Assembly (NCBI GenBank): GCA_022562795.1
Contig: JADFOP010000010.1
Span: forward strand, 1 to 52,494
Direction: 5' to 3'
Length of the DNA: 52,494 nt
Source of the DNA: Nitrospinota bacterium
GTDB taxonomy: Bacteria > JADFOP01
Shown: positions 16,292 to 27,680 of the stretch, piece after piece
Layout of the letters: each line of letters begins with the position of its first letter
Position numbering within the stretch: position 1 is the first letter of the stretch
The notes under the pieces: generated by a model
What the model saw: only the letters and a program-made list of their open reading frames with translations
What the model was told of the DNA's origin: nothing
The model's database searches: none
Made by a program: the position numbers and the translations under genes

Positions 16292-17668
16292 CTACTTAGA
16301 AACTTCACCCTTTAGGCGTTTTAGAATATAACTCGCAACGCCACTTGCCTCTGACCTGTTAAGACCGTAATTGGGCATTGGAGGATATCCCGGGTCCTTC
16401 TTTGTAGGGCTCTGTATAAAAACGATCAATTCATCCGGATTACTTTCATATTTCGGAAGAACCGTGTTGAAGGGGGGTCCGACCAGCTTCTTGTCATAAA
16501 GATGACAGGCCGTGCAACGGGAATTAAAGATTTTTTCCCCACCCGCCTTGTCATGAACCGCCTCCTCCGACCTCATTTTTTCCGCCTCAGCCAGCAATTT
16601 TTTCCTGGCTTCATCAGCCTGAACGACAAGATTCAAGGTGTGGTCTCTTATTGCGTTCTCGACTGTAATTTGGTCGCTAATGCTAATGACCGAAAACGCT
16701 AGAATGAACAGAATTACCACGTGAACGACTGACTTTGACTTATCGTAAAACATTAATCTCGACTTATACGACGCCCCTTCCTTATGAAGCACGGCATGAG
16801 GTCGAACACCATGTATAAGGATTCCGTACAACAAGTAAAAGATTACCACGAACAACATTATGGAAAGTGAAGTCAATGCAAAGACTTTCGCCGACAAAGC
16901 GATAACGGGCAAGGTGATCAAATTCCACACTAGCATAACCGGCAAGATCGCAATACATGCAAGAGATAGGCCTGCGCAAAACTTTCTGATGAAGGCCCCA
17001 TACTCCTCGTCAATACTATCTGAGTCCTCATAGAACTCAAAAAAATAGAAGAGGGCTGCCCCGCCGGTAATTGCCAAGGAGGCAAATAAAAAAATCTTAT
17101 ATCTTGCTATCACACTCCAAGAAAAAAGTAGACTGTACGGGTCTGGGCGCTGAATAAAAGACCTCTTTTCAAAATCTGTTATCAAAGTCGTACCGCCGAT
17201 GAAGATGAAATAGGCTCCAAAGAGAACGGCCAGGCCCAGAATACCCCAGCAAATGTGGAGTAGAAATTGCTTATCACGCTTTGGGAATGTGTGTTGATAC
17301 ATGTAAATAAGGACTAGGCCGAGCGCTAAAAGAAACAAGGCGGAATTGAAAAAAGTATGTATTGGTAAGCCGGAACCATAAAGAATCTGGGAAAATAGAA
17401 CGGATAAGGTCATCAGAGGCAGGAGACCCAAAATCACTCCAAAGCTCTTATTGTATATGCCGGTCTCAAGCAAATCCTTGGCGAAACGAGAGTAAATGGG
17501 GTTGGGTTGCTTTTTATCCAGGATATTGAAAATGACGGACAATAACGAACTGCCTAAAAAAACACTGATGAAAGTAATATGGAGGAAGGTGACTAAGATG
17601 ATAAGGTATCCGAAGAGCGTGAGTTGATTGGCAGGGGGAGGCAGAACAAGTGATTCAATGCTCGGCAT
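16292..17668 (-). CDS. Polytopic membrane protein with C-terminal monoheme cytochrome c, in place of ActE
   Basis: 458 residues. Residues about 15-345 hold roughly eight hydrophobic helices with scattered histidines (FLHITF, YQHTF, LHICWG). A linker helix (about 345-365) follows, then a cytochrome c domain with one heme site RCTACH near residue 388 and a likely Met ligand in YPPMPNYGL. Classic act operons encode ActE as a small monoheme lipoprotein, and here the only monoheme domain is fused to a membrane protein. It is the first gene of the operon, 29 bp before actA. The membrane part is not one I can name with certainty; a role in heme b or quinone chemistry is only a possibility. Confidence 0.8.
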   Translation of the reverse strand: MPSIESLVLPPPANQLTLFGYLIILVTFLHITFISVFLGSSLLSVIFNILDKKQPNPIYSRFAKDLLETGIYNKSFGVILGLLPLMTLSVLFSQILYGSGLPIHTFFNSALFLLALGLVLIYMYQHTFPKRDKQFLLHICWGILGLAVLFGAYFIFIGGTTLITDFEKRSFIQRPDPYSLLFSWSVIARYKIFLFASLAITGGAALFYFFEFYEDSDSIDEEYGAFIRKFCAGLSLACIAILPVMLVWNLITLPVIALSAKVFALTSLSIMLFVVIFYLLYGILIHGVRPHAVLHKEGASYKSRLMFYDKSKSVVHVVILFILAFSVISISDQITVENAIRDHTLNLVVQADEARKKLLAEAEKMRSEEAVHDKAGGEKIFNSRCTACHLYDKKLVGPPFNTVLPKYESNPDELIVFIQSPTKKDPGYPPMPNYGLNRSEASGVASYILKRLKGEVSK

Positions 17669-17851
17669 TACGAGATTGCCTTTCTAGGAATAACTTCGCT
17701 TTTAAGATACGCCCAAACCGCGATGGCCTCTTAGCAAGGCCTAGGCCCTGTATTGATTCTGTTCAACGGGGTCTCGGCTAATGAGGTTTGCCTTTGCAAT
17801 GTGCAAAATTCGGCCAACGGCGCTTTCCTGTCGGTTGTGTTACAATGAAAC

Positions 17852-17878
17852 GCCCCACAACCCTTTAAATCGTGGGGC
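17852..17878 (-). terminator. Stem-loop after tRNA-fMet
   Basis: GCCCCAC and GTGGGGC pair perfectly (7 bp, 13-nt loop) just past the CCA end of the tRNA on the minus strand. It is followed by GTTTCATTG, which is not a strong T-tract, so it may act as a weak terminator or processing stop. Confidence 0.5.
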
Positions 17879-17884
17879 TTAAGT

Positions 17885-17961
<77 letters not shown>

Positions 17962-17993
17962 CCAATATTAGGCCTTATCAAATTTCCCAAGTC

Positions 17994-18021
17994 AATATAG
18001 CATCCTGCCCATTGCTGTCAA
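17994..18021 (-). promoter_or_regulatory. Sigma-70 promoter of tRNA-fMet
   Basis: TTGACA at 18016-18021, 16-bp spacer, TATATT at 17994-17999 on the minus strand, about 33 bp before the tRNA 5' end. A weak GGCC/GGCC stem followed by five Ts lies just upstream and could end the ftsB transcript. Confidence 0.65.
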
Positions 18022-18124
18022 GAGGATTCTGGCAAAAAGGCCCTCGTGACAGAAGGCCGGTGGCCCCCATAAGGCTACCCTTTCGACCACGCCCCCCCTG
18101 CCAAAAAAGAGGCATGGTGTTGAC

Positions 18125-18550
18125 CTATTCCGGCCGCAAATGGGAAGGAGGCTCGTCTACAAATTCGTAGACGGTCTCCCCGGGCCGAACCAGCCCAAGT
18201 TCCTCTCGCGCAATTTGCTCGATGGTAAAGGGGTCATGTTTGAGCTTATAGATCCGCTCGAGAAGCTCCTTGTTTTTCTGTTCGTAAGAGGATATTTCTT
18301 CAGACGTGGCGCTAACCTTATGCTTCAGTGAGTATACCTCCACAAGGCCTCTCTGGCCGAAGATCGTGAGCAAGACGATGAAGGCCGTGGCTGCTGCGGC
18401 CAACACGAAGACAATTTGGGGCCTTTTGGGGGGAGTAGCAGTCTGGCGGGCGCCACGCCTTTTTACCCGCCCCCTCACACTCGATTTGCCTTCGACCCGA
18501 CGGGCGCGCCGAGGCCTTGTCCGGAGCTTAGACAACATACCAAATAACAT
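18125..18550 (-). CDS. ftsB: Cell-division protein FtsB/DivIC
   Basis: 141 residues. A basic N-terminal region (about 1-43, rich in Arg and Lys) is followed by one membrane helix (about 46-66) and a periplasmic coiled coil (about 70-105: VYSLKHKVSATSEEISSYEQ and on). The family signature DPFTIEQIAREELGLVRPGE follows. FtsB joins FtsL and FtsQ in the divisome. The location just after enolase is common in bacteria. The N-terminal basic tail is longer than in E. coli FtsB. Confidence 0.9.
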   Translation of the reverse strand: MLFGMLSKLRTRPRRARRVEGKSSVRGRVKRRGARQTATPPKRPQIVFVLAAAATAFIVLLTIFGQRGLVEVYSLKHKVSATSEEISSYEQKNKELLERIYKLKHDPFTIEQIAREELGLVRPGETVYEFVDEPPSHLRPE

Positions 18551-18601
18551 AAAGGACCACCTTCCTGGCGGCCCTCCCTCTCATCCGTACTTCGTGTGCG
18601 C

Positions 18602-21248
<2,647 letters not shown>

Positions 21249-21258
21249 GGAGTAGCCC

Positions 21259-22119
21259 TCAGAGATACTTGCCGATGAGCAGCCCGAGAGATTCCCTAGT
21301 GGCCGGAGGAATGAGGTCCGCGGGAGTCATGATGGCGTGCTTGAGCGCCTCGGAACAAGGGCAGGTTCGTTCGATGGGAAAGCGGGAGACGGCCTCTTTG
21401 ATGATGTTATGGGCGGTGGAGACGTTCTTTCGGACCGTCTCCAAAACCACTTCAATGGTCACATCCTCTTCACCTTCGTGCCAGCAGTCGTAGTCGGTGC
21501 AAAGCGCGATCGTAGCGTAGCAAATCTCAGCCTCTCGGGCTAGGCGGGCCTCAGGGAGGTTGGTCATCCCGATGACGTCCACTCCCCAGGAGCGAAAGAC
21601 CCGGCTCTCAGCGCGAGTCGAGAACTGAGGCCCCTCGATGCAGACGTATGTGCCGCCGTCGTGTACGGTGGCTCCAGCCGCCGAGGCGGCCTCGGCGAGG
21701 ACGGGGCGAAGAGTGGGGCAGATCGGGTCCGCGAAGGTTATGTGTCCCGCCACACCGTCTCCGAAGAAGGTGCTCGGACGCTCGCGGGTTCGGTCAAAGA
21801 ACTGATCGATGATGACAATGTGGCCGGGCTCAATTTCTTCTCGCATGCTGCCGACGGCGCTGACGGAGATAATCCACTCTACGCCCAGCTGCTTCATGCC
21901 GTAGATGTTGGCCCGATAGTTGAGATCGGATGGCAATATACGGTGGCCGCGGCCGTGGCGCGGCAAAAAGACCAACTCGACGTCCCCAATCTCCCCGATG
22001 AGGTAACGATCTGAGGGAAGGCCAAAAGGGGTGTCGACGGTGACTTCTTCTTTGGCACGGAGCCCTTCCATCTCGTACAGTCCGCTACCCCCAATGACGC
22101 CTATCCGTGCTGTCGTCAT
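21259..22119 (-). CDS. mtnP: S-methyl-5'-thioadenosine phosphorylase
   Basis: 286 residues. It splits methylthioadenosine with phosphate to adenine and methylthioribose-1-phosphate in methionine salvage. Motifs are [15 protein letters not shown] at the N-terminus, [27 protein letters not shown], and the substrate-specific [20 protein letters not shown] followed by [10 protein letters not shown], which separates it from ordinary purine nucleoside phosphorylases. Confidence 0.95.
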   Translation of the reverse strand: MTTARIGVIGGSGLYEMEGLRAKEEVTVDTPFGLPSDRYLIGEIGDVELVFLPRHGRGHRILPSDLNYRANIYGMKQLGVEWIISVSAVGSMREEIEPGHIVIIDQFFDRTRERPSTFFGDGVAGHITFADPICPTLRPVLAEAASAAGATVHDGGTYVCIEGPQFSTRAESRVFRSWGVDVIGMTNLPEARLAREAEICYATIALCTDYDCWHEGEEDVTIEVVLETVRKNVSTAHNIIKEAVSRFPIERTCPCSEALKHAIMTPADLIPPATRESLGLLIGKYL

Positions 22120-22228
22120 AGCAAACTCCTGAGATGAAAGGATGTTGTTGAGCAGGCCCGGTGGCGCCCCTTTATAACACCGCCCCAGGGGCTAATCAAG
22201 GCTCCGTCCCCGCCCAGGAGGGTGCGCC

Positions 22229-23239
22229 TCAGGCCTGAATCAGGTGTTCGGCGATCTGAACTGCATTGAGGGCAGCCCCTTTTCGGAGGTTATCGGCGAC
22301 GATCCACAGATCGAGGCCGTTTGCAATGGAGGGGTCTTCCCGAATGCGCCCTACGAATACCAAGTCCTGGCCGGCAACGTCAATGGCCAAGGGGTAGGAG
22401 TTAGAGGGGGGGTCATCTACGACCAAAACACCGGGCGCCCGCGAGAGGATTTCGCGGCACTGCTCGGCAGTCAACTTGTAGGCGGTCTCCAGGTTCACCG
22501 ACTCCGAATGGCCGTAAAAGACAGGCACGCGCGCGGCAGTGACGGTCACCCGAATGGAATCGTCCCCCATGATCTTCTTGGTTTCGTTAATGATCTTCAT
22601 CTCTTCTCCGGTGTAACCGCTTTCATGGAAGCTATCTATGTGGGGCAGTACGTTGAAGGCGATTTGGTGTGGATAGACGTGGCTTGTGGGTTTTTCGAAT
22701 TTCAATAGGGTGCGTACCTGTTGCTCCAGTTCCTCAACCGCCTTCTGGCCGGTTCCGCTCACCGACTGATACGAGGCGACCACCACTCGCTCGACCTTGG
22801 CGGCATCGTGGATGGGCTTCAGGATGACGACCATTTGGATGGTGGAGCAGTTGGGATTAGCGATCATCCCATTGTGGGTATTAATCGCTTCCGGGTTGAC
22901 TTCGGGGACGACAAGAGGAACTTCCGGCCTCATTCGAAACTCAGAGGAGTTGTCTATCACCACCGCCCCCGCCTCTACGGCTTTTGGCGCGAACTGCCGG
23001 CTGCGTTCGGCCCCGGCCGAGAAAAAGGCGATATCAACCCCCTCGAAGCTATCATCTGCGAGGAGTTCGACGTCAATTTCCTCACCACGGAAGGAACTCT
23101 GTTTGCCCACAGAGCGCTCCGAAGCCAGCACAATGAGCCGTTCCACCGGGAACTTCCGCTCCTCGAGTATTTTGATCAATTCTCGGCCGACGACCCCCGT
23201 GGCCCCTGCCACGGCCACTATGTATCCCTCGCTACTCAT
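22229..23239 (-). CDS. asd: Aspartate-semialdehyde dehydrogenase
   Basis: 336 residues. It reduces aspartyl phosphate to aspartate semialdehyde for Lys, Met, Thr and cell-wall diaminopimelate. The NADP-binding AVAGATGVVGRELIKILEER is at the N-terminus. The catalytic cysteine lies in IANPNCSTIQMV (near residue 130), with the acyl-binding region SYQSVSGTGQKAVEELE and a VPVFYGHSESVNLET segment. Starts 26 bp after leuB, likely the same transcript. Confidence 0.96.
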   Translation of the reverse strand: MSSEGYIVAVAGATGVVGRELIKILEERKFPVERLIVLASERSVGKQSSFRGEEIDVELLADDSFEGVDIAFFSAGAERSRQFAPKAVEAGAVVIDNSSEFRMRPEVPLVVPEVNPEAINTHNGMIANPNCSTIQMVVILKPIHDAAKVERVVVASYQSVSGTGQKAVEELEQQVRTLLKFEKPTSHVYPHQIAFNVLPHIDSFHESGYTGEEMKIINETKKIMGDDSIRVTVTAARVPVFYGHSESVNLETAYKLTAEQCREILSRAPGVLVVDDPPSNSYPLAIDVAGQDLVFVGRIREDPSIANGLDLWIVADNLRKGAALNAVQIAEHLIQA

Positions 23240-23265
23240 TCGCTCTATCCAACTTTCTTTTCACT

Positions 23266-24348
23266 TCAAACCTTAGCTCCATCTAGAAACTCTAATACCG
23301 CATCGCCCATGCCACGCGTGCCAACCAGCTTAGTGCCGGGCCTGAAGATATCGGCGGTCCGGTAGCCCTCGGCTATGACCGTTGAGACCGCCCGTTCGAT
23401 CATCTCCGCACCCTCGGCGCACTCAAGGATATGACGAAGGAGCATGGCCGCCGAGAGTATTGCCGCCAATGGGTTTGCCTTATCCTGGCCGGCGATGTCA
23501 GGGGCCGAGCCGTGCACGGGCTCGAACAGGCCCACCGAGCCGCCCAGGCTCGCCGAGGGGAGCATTCCGATAGAGCCGGTCAGCATGGCAGCCTCATCAG
23601 AGAGGATATCGCCGAAGAGGTTGCCCGTCACGATGACATCAAACTGCTTGGGGTCGCGCACAAGCTGCATGGCGCAGTTGTCCACGTACATGTGGGTGAG
23701 CTCCACGTCGGCGTATTCCTCGCCCACACGAGCGGCCACCCGTCTCCACAGGGCGCTCACCTCGAGGACGTTCGCCTTGTCCACGCTGCAGACCTTCCCT
23801 GAGCGACTCCGGGCAATCTCACAGGCGAGCCGGACAATCCGCTCGATCTCAAATGTCTCGTAGACCATCGTGCTATAAGCCCGCTCCCCCCCGTCTTTAG
23901 GTTCACACCCTTTGGGCTCGCCGAAGTAGATGCCACCGGTCAGCTCACGGATAATGAGAATGTCGAGGCCCTCTACGACCTCCCTTCGGAGCGGAGAGGC
24001 CTCCGCAAGATGAGAGAAGCAGGTGGCCGGCCGCAGGTTGGCGAAAAGCCCCAACTCCTTTCGGATGGCGAGGAGCCCCGCCTCCGGCCGGTTGGCCTTG
24101 GAGAAATCGTCCCACTTCGGCCCCCCGACGGCGCCGAGGAGCACGGCATCGGACGATCGGCACATCTCCAGCGTCTCGCCCGGCAACGGCTGGCCCGTCG
24201 CATCGATGGCCGCGCCACCGAACAGGGCCTCCTCGAAGTCGAGCTTCAGGCCGAGCTTGACGTTCACGGCCTTGAGGGCCCGAACGGCCTCCCTAACCAC
24301 ATCGGGACCGATCCCGTCGCCTGGAAGGAGGGCAATCCTGGCGCTCAT
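23266..24348 (-). CDS. leuB: 3-isopropylmalate dehydrogenase
   Basis: 360 residues from ATG 24348, preferred over ATG 24369 because [18 protein letters not shown] matches the family N-terminus. The GGGGG run upstream is a modest ribosome-binding site; the upper ATG has none. NAD-dependent oxidation and decarboxylation in leucine synthesis. Motifs are [49 protein letters not shown] and [16 protein letters not shown]. It is divergent from the CBS gene and leuCD, so the three leu genes are split over two strands. Confidence 0.96.
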   Translation of the reverse strand: MSARIALLPGDGIGPDVVREAVRALKAVNVKLGLKLDFEEALFGGAAIDATGQPLPGETLEMCRSSDAVLLGAVGGPKWDDFSKANRPEAGLLAIRKELGLFANLRPATCFSHLAEASPLRREVVEGLDILIIRELTGGIYFGEPKGCEPKDGGERAYSTMVYETFEIERIVRLACEIARSRSGKVCSVDKANVLEVSALWRRVAARVGEEYADVELTHMYVDNCAMQLVRDPKQFDVIVTGNLFGDILSDEAAMLTGSIGMLPSASLGGSVGLFEPVHGSAPDIAGQDKANPLAAILSAAMLLRHILECAEGAEMIERAVSTVIAEGYRTADIFRPGTKLVGTRGMGDAVLEFLDGAKV

Positions 24349-24439
24349 GAGCTCGACCCCCGGAGCCATTGATTTTTGGCCACATAATTCATTCGACCAC
24401 TGCTCCTATCGTGTAAACCAAATAGCCAGCCAGGCTCCT

Positions 24440-24468
24440 ACGATACTAACCGTCATCTTTGAAATCAA
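24440..24468 (-). promoter_or_regulatory. Candidate sigma-70 promoter of leuB
   Basis: TTGATT at 24463-24468, 17-bp spacer, TATCGT at 24440-24445 on the minus strand, about 90 bp before leuB. Four of six matches in each box. Confidence 0.45.
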
Positions 24469-24647
24469 CCCCCCTCGCACTGAGCCGAAGCCGCCCGAGA
24501 AAGGCCAGGAACCCTGCCAAAGCATTGACGCTGTTGCAAAATCTTGACACCTACCTACCTCCATCGCCCGAATTCAATCTGTCCCTAGAGCGAATAAACC
24601 TAATAATATTAAATTGTTAGATGAATTTACCATAAATGTCGTAGCAG

Positions 24648-24663
24648 TGGCACTCAAATTGCT
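24648..24663 (+). promoter_or_regulatory. Sigma-54 promoter of the CBS-domain gene
   Basis: TGGCAC-N5-TTGC-T, exact -24/-12 element with GG-N10-GC spacing. Start point near 24674, about 50 nt before the GTG start. Confidence 0.75.
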
Positions 24664-24665
24664 CT

Positions 24666-24685
24666 TATCCCCCTTAGCGGGGATA
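24666..24685 (+). repeat. Stem-loop at the start point of the CBS transcript
   Basis: TATCCCC and GGGGATA pair perfectly (7 bp, loop CTTAGC). It directly follows the sigma-54 -12 box. Could be an operator in DNA or cap the 5' end of the mRNA. Confidence 0.5.
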
Positions 24686-24722
24686 TCCATAAGGGAGATT
24701 ACCCTGCGGCTGGAGGACTACC

Positions 24723-25274
24723 GTGATTAAGTTCGACCTCTTGGAATTGGATGAAGAGTTCCGGCAATATTGGGGAGAGCAGAAGGCGCAAAAGCTCCTA
24801 GATGCCGACACCCTGCTGGAGCCCCTCAAGAATCTGAGGCTTAACAATTCGGGGCTGGTCTGCGCCGAGGAGACGGACAGCGTAGCAGAAGCCGCCGCCC
24901 GGATGGGCGAGAAGCGAATTGGGTGCACTATCGTAGTCAGGAACGGTAAGGTCACCGGCATCTGTTCCGAAAGGGACATCATCCAGAAGGTCCTCTGCGC
25001 CAGGGCCGATCCATCAGCCGTCCGCGTAGGGGAGATTATGACGCCGGACCCAGAGTGCCTCCAGCCCGACGATGCCGTAGCCTTCGCCCTCCACCTGATG
25101 GACGTTGGCGGCTACCGCCACATTCCCCTGGTCAACGACGAGTACGAGCCGGTTGGCATCGTCTCGGTCAAAGACATCGTTGAGCATATCGTCGTCCACT
25201 TCCCAGAAGAGGTCTACAACCTTCCCCCGCAGCCCTTGCGCCGGGGCTGGGGCGGCTCCCGCGAAGGGGCGTAA
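24723..25274 (+). CDS. CBS-domain pair protein
   Basis: 183 residues. An N-terminal charged helix (about 1-40) is followed by two CBS domains, about 45-105 (EETDSVAEAAARMGEKRIGC, then CSERDIIQKVL) and about 112-172 (GEIMTPDPECLQPDDAVAFA, then GIVSVKDIVEHIVVHF). Such stand-alone pairs bind AMP, ATP or SAM and act as energy or metabolite sensors. The GTG start has GGAGG 6 nt upstream. It is driven by a sigma-54 promoter, which suggests a regulated role, perhaps linked to nitrogen or surface processes. The ligand and target are unknown. leuC follows 253 bp downstream. Confidence 0.85.
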   Translation: MIKFDLLELDEEFRQYWGEQKAQKLLDADTLLEPLKNLRLNNSGLVCAEETDSVAEAAARMGEKRIGCTIVVRNGKVTGICSERDIIQKVLCARADPSAVRVGEIMTPDPECLQPDDAVAFALHLMDVGGYRHIPLVNDEYEPVGIVSVKDIVEHIVVHFPEEVYNLPPQPLRRGWGGSREGA

Positions 25275-25370
25275 GAGCCGTTTCACAACCTGGACCAACC
25301 CGAGTTGGAAAAAGGCCCCAATCAACGTCCTGCTGATCAAGGTCCTCCCATCAGGCTCTCGCGTTGTTCT

Positions 25371-25425
25371 GGCCCCTGGCTTCCCGGACACTCGGACGGG
25401 GTGAAGGAAGCCAGCCGCCAGGGCC
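25371..25425 (+). promoter_or_regulatory. Competing stem-loops in the leuC leader
   Basis: CTGGCTTCC (25376-25384) pairs perfectly with GGAAGCCAG (25406-25414). The overlapping 25371-25380 can instead pair with GCCAGGGCC (25417-25425) with one bulge. The two folds exclude each other. No T-tract follows. It lies about 100 bp before leuC, after a stretch (25321-25383) rich in Leu, Ile and Val codons in one frame. Confidence 0.4.
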
Positions 25426-25527
25426 TCACCAGACCTTCTCATCGATAGCAAAAAAACGAGCAGCATATCGGCCCGTGCACCCAGAGGTCTTGCGAATAGC
25501 CTTGTAGTTTGGGAGAATAACGTCATT

Positions 25528-26931
25528 ATGGCCGAGACGCTTCTCGACAAGGTCTGGCGCGCCCACGAGGTCCGCACCCTCCCCTCAGGGCAGACCCAGC
25601 TCTTCATGGGCCTCCACCTCATCCACGAGGTGACGAGCCCGCAGGCCTTCCAGATGATACGGGAGGCGGGCCTGCCAGTACGCTTTCCGGATAGGACTTT
25701 CGCCACCATAGACCACATCGTTCCCACCGCCTCCCAGTTACGCCCATTCACGGACGCCCTGGCCGAGGAGATGACGGTCCACCTGGTCAGAAATTGTGAG
25801 GATTTCGGCATCCCTCTCTTCGATCTCGAAAGCGGCCGCCAGGGCATCGTCCACATAATTGGACCCGAACTGGGCCTTACCCAGCCGGGAATAACCATCG
25901 CCTGCGGCGACAGCCACACCTCCACCCACGGGGCCCTAGGAGCCCTCGCTTTTGGCATCGGGACGAGCCAAGTGCGGGACGTGCTTGCAACTCAATGCCT
26001 GGCGATTGCGAAACCCAAGCTCCGCCAAATCCTAATAGAGGGGAAGCTCCCTGCCGGCGTCTACGCCAAGGACGTGATCCTGACGATTATCCAGCGGCTG
26101 GGCGTCAAGGGTGGGGTGGGCTACGCCTACGAGTACGCCGGCTCCGCAGTTGAGGCGATGTCGATGGAGGAGCGCCTTACCATCTGCAACATGAGCATAG
26201 AGGGGGGCGCTCGGGTAGGGTATATGAGCCCCGACGAAACGACGTTCGATTACCTCAAGGGCCGCCCCTTCGCGCCGCAGGGCGAGGCTTTTGAGCGCGC
26301 GGTGGCCTGGTGGAAGAGCATTGCGACGGAGCCAGGCGCCAGCTTCGACGACGTGGTCGATTTCGATGGCGGGACCCTTCAGCCGATGGTCACTTGGGGT
26401 ATCAACCCGAGCCAATCCGTGGGTGTGGGCGAGGATATCCCGCACCCTGCCGACGCCCCCGAGGCCGACCGGGATACCTGGGAAGAGGCCCTCTCATTTA
26501 TGTCCTTCGAGCCGGGGCGGCCCATAGAGGCTACGCCCATCGATGTGGCGTTCATAGGCTCCTGCACAAACGCTCGGCTCTCAGACCTGCGCGCCGCCGC
26601 CGAGGTCGCCCGGGGGAGGAAGGTCGCAGAGGGCGTCCGAGCCCTCGTGGTCCCTGGCTCACAGGCCGTGGCCAAGGCGGCCGAGGCCGAGGGCCTCGAC
26701 GAGGTCTTCAAGGAGGCCGGGTTTGATTGGCGCATGGCAGGCTGCTCCATGTGTTTGGGCATGAACGAGGATAAGCTGAAAGGCCGTGAGGTCTGCGCCT
26801 CCTCCAGCAACCGGAATTTCAAGGGACGCCAGGGAAGCCCGACCGGCCGGACGCTGCTGATGAGCCCCGCCATGGTGGCCGCGGCGGCCGTCGCGGGCGA
26901 GGTCACCGACGTTCGGGAGATGCTCCGATGA
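25528..26931 (+). CDS. leuC: 3-isopropylmalate dehydratase large subunit
   Basis: 467 residues, the normal length. Aconitase-family enzyme that isomerises 2- to 3-isopropylmalate with a 4Fe-4S cluster. The cluster cysteines are visible in [13 protein letters not shown] and [13 protein letters not shown]. Other motifs are [23 protein letters not shown] and [11 protein letters not shown]. Its TGA overlaps the leuD ATG (ATGA), as expected for subunits made in equal amounts. The cluster would depend on the Suf system encoded about 8 kb away. Confidence 0.97.
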   Translation: MAETLLDKVWRAHEVRTLPSGQTQLFMGLHLIHEVTSPQAFQMIREAGLPVRFPDRTFATIDHIVPTASQLRPFTDALAEEMTVHLVRNCEDFGIPLFDLESGRQGIVHIIGPELGLTQPGITIACGDSHTSTHGALGALAFGIGTSQVRDVLATQCLAIAKPKLRQILIEGKLPAGVYAKDVILTIIQRLGVKGGVGYAYEYAGSAVEAMSMEERLTICNMSIEGGARVGYMSPDETTFDYLKGRPFAPQGEAFERAVAWWKSIATEPGASFDDVVDFDGGTLQPMVTWGINPSQSVGVGEDIPHPADAPEADRDTWEEALSFMSFEPGRPIEATPIDVAFIGSCTNARLSDLRAAAEVARGRKVAEGVRALVVPGSQAVAKAAEAEGLDEVFKEAGFDWRMAGCSMCLGMNEDKLKGREVCASSSNRNFKGRQGSPTGRTLLMSPAMVAAAAVAGEVTDVREMLR

Positions 26932-27524
26932 GCTCAGAGGCAGTCCGACGCCAGATAATCGGCCGCTGCATCCCCATGCCCGGCAACGACATAGACACCG
27001 ACCGGATAATCCCCGCCCGGTTCCTCAGAAGTGTAACGTTCGAGGGCCTTGAGGAGCACCTATTCGAAGACGACCGCCGCCAGGCGCCAGACCATCCCTT
27101 CAATCAAGAGTGCTACCGAGGGGCTTCGGTCCTTCTGGTCGGCCAGAACTTCGGGTGCGGCTCATCCCGAGAGCACGCCCCGGAGGGGCTTAGGCGCTGG
27201 GGGATCCGTGGGATCTTGGGCAGGTCGTTCGCAGAGATCTTCATCGGGAATTGCACCGCGATCGGCATCCCTTGTCTCGCCCTTGAGGCCGAGGCTCTGG
27301 ACTGGCTTATGGAGGCGGTCGAGAGGAGTCCGGACCAAGAGGTGGTGCTCGACGTGGAGAACCGACTGGTGCGCTTCGCCGATAGAGCCGTGCCTGCAAC
27401 GATTTCGGACGGCCACCACAATATGTTCTTGACCGGCACCTGGAACGCCACCCTCCTGCTCTTGGAGGCGGGAGATGAGATCGAACGGGTGGCAAATGGT
27501 CTCACCTACGTTTCCGGGTACTAA
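26928..27524 (+). CDS. leuD: 3-isopropylmalate dehydratase small subunit
   Basis: 198 residues. This is the swivel domain that completes the active site with LeuC. Seen: [20 protein letters not shown] and the active-site loop [21 protein letters not shown], then [16 protein letters not shown]. Coupled to leuC by a 4-bp overlap. A three-copy 10-bp repeat begins 3 bp after the stop. Confidence 0.96.
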   Translation: MSSEAVRRQIIGRCIPMPGNDIDTDRIIPARFLRSVTFEGLEEHLFEDDRRQAPDHPFNQECYRGASVLLVGQNFGCGSSREHAPEGLRRWGIRGILGRSFAEIFIGNCTAIGIPCLALEAEALDWLMEAVERSPDQEVVLDVENRLVRFADRAVPATISDGHHNMFLTGTWNATLLLLEAGDEIERVANGLTYVSGY

Positions 27525-27526
27525 TT

Positions 27527-27557
27527 CGGAAAATCGCGGAAAATCGCGGAAAATCGC
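27527..27557. repeat. Three tandem copies of a 10-bp unit
   Basis: CGGAAAATCG repeated three times without mismatch plus a trailing C, just after the leuD stop. The 10-bp period places each copy on the same face of the helix. A separate 7-bp inverted repeat (ACCGTCC at 27588-27594, GGACGGT at 27624-27630) lies between it and the end of the convergent iorB. Confidence 0.85.
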
Positions 27558-27680
27558 CCCCGCCTGACCGGCCCAAACGGAACGGAAACCGTCCTGGAGT
27601 CGCATTTGCGCCTGGATTATGATGGACGGTCTTAGGAGTAAGCAGCGGGAGAGGGGATTTTGGCCGAGGGGTGTCTGGTA

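Larger units (their letters stand above)
24370..24722. other. Divergent control region leuB / CBS gene
   Basis: About 350 bases without a gene. It carries the leuB promoter candidate (24440-24468, minus), the sigma-54 promoter of the CBS gene (24648-24663, plus) and a stem-loop at the expected start point (24666-24685). The 24580-24640 part is AT-rich and would suit enhancer or bending-protein sites, but I find no clear repeat. Confidence 0.5.

Noticed and set aside
17800-17825. Possible sigma-54 element upstream of the act operon
   Set aside because: On the minus strand GG and GC are separated by nine bases, not ten, so the spacing is wrong.
25014-25958. 314-codon minus-strand frame opposite the CBS gene and leuC
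   Set aside because: Antisense to two clear genes, with composition typical of a GC-rich shadow frame.
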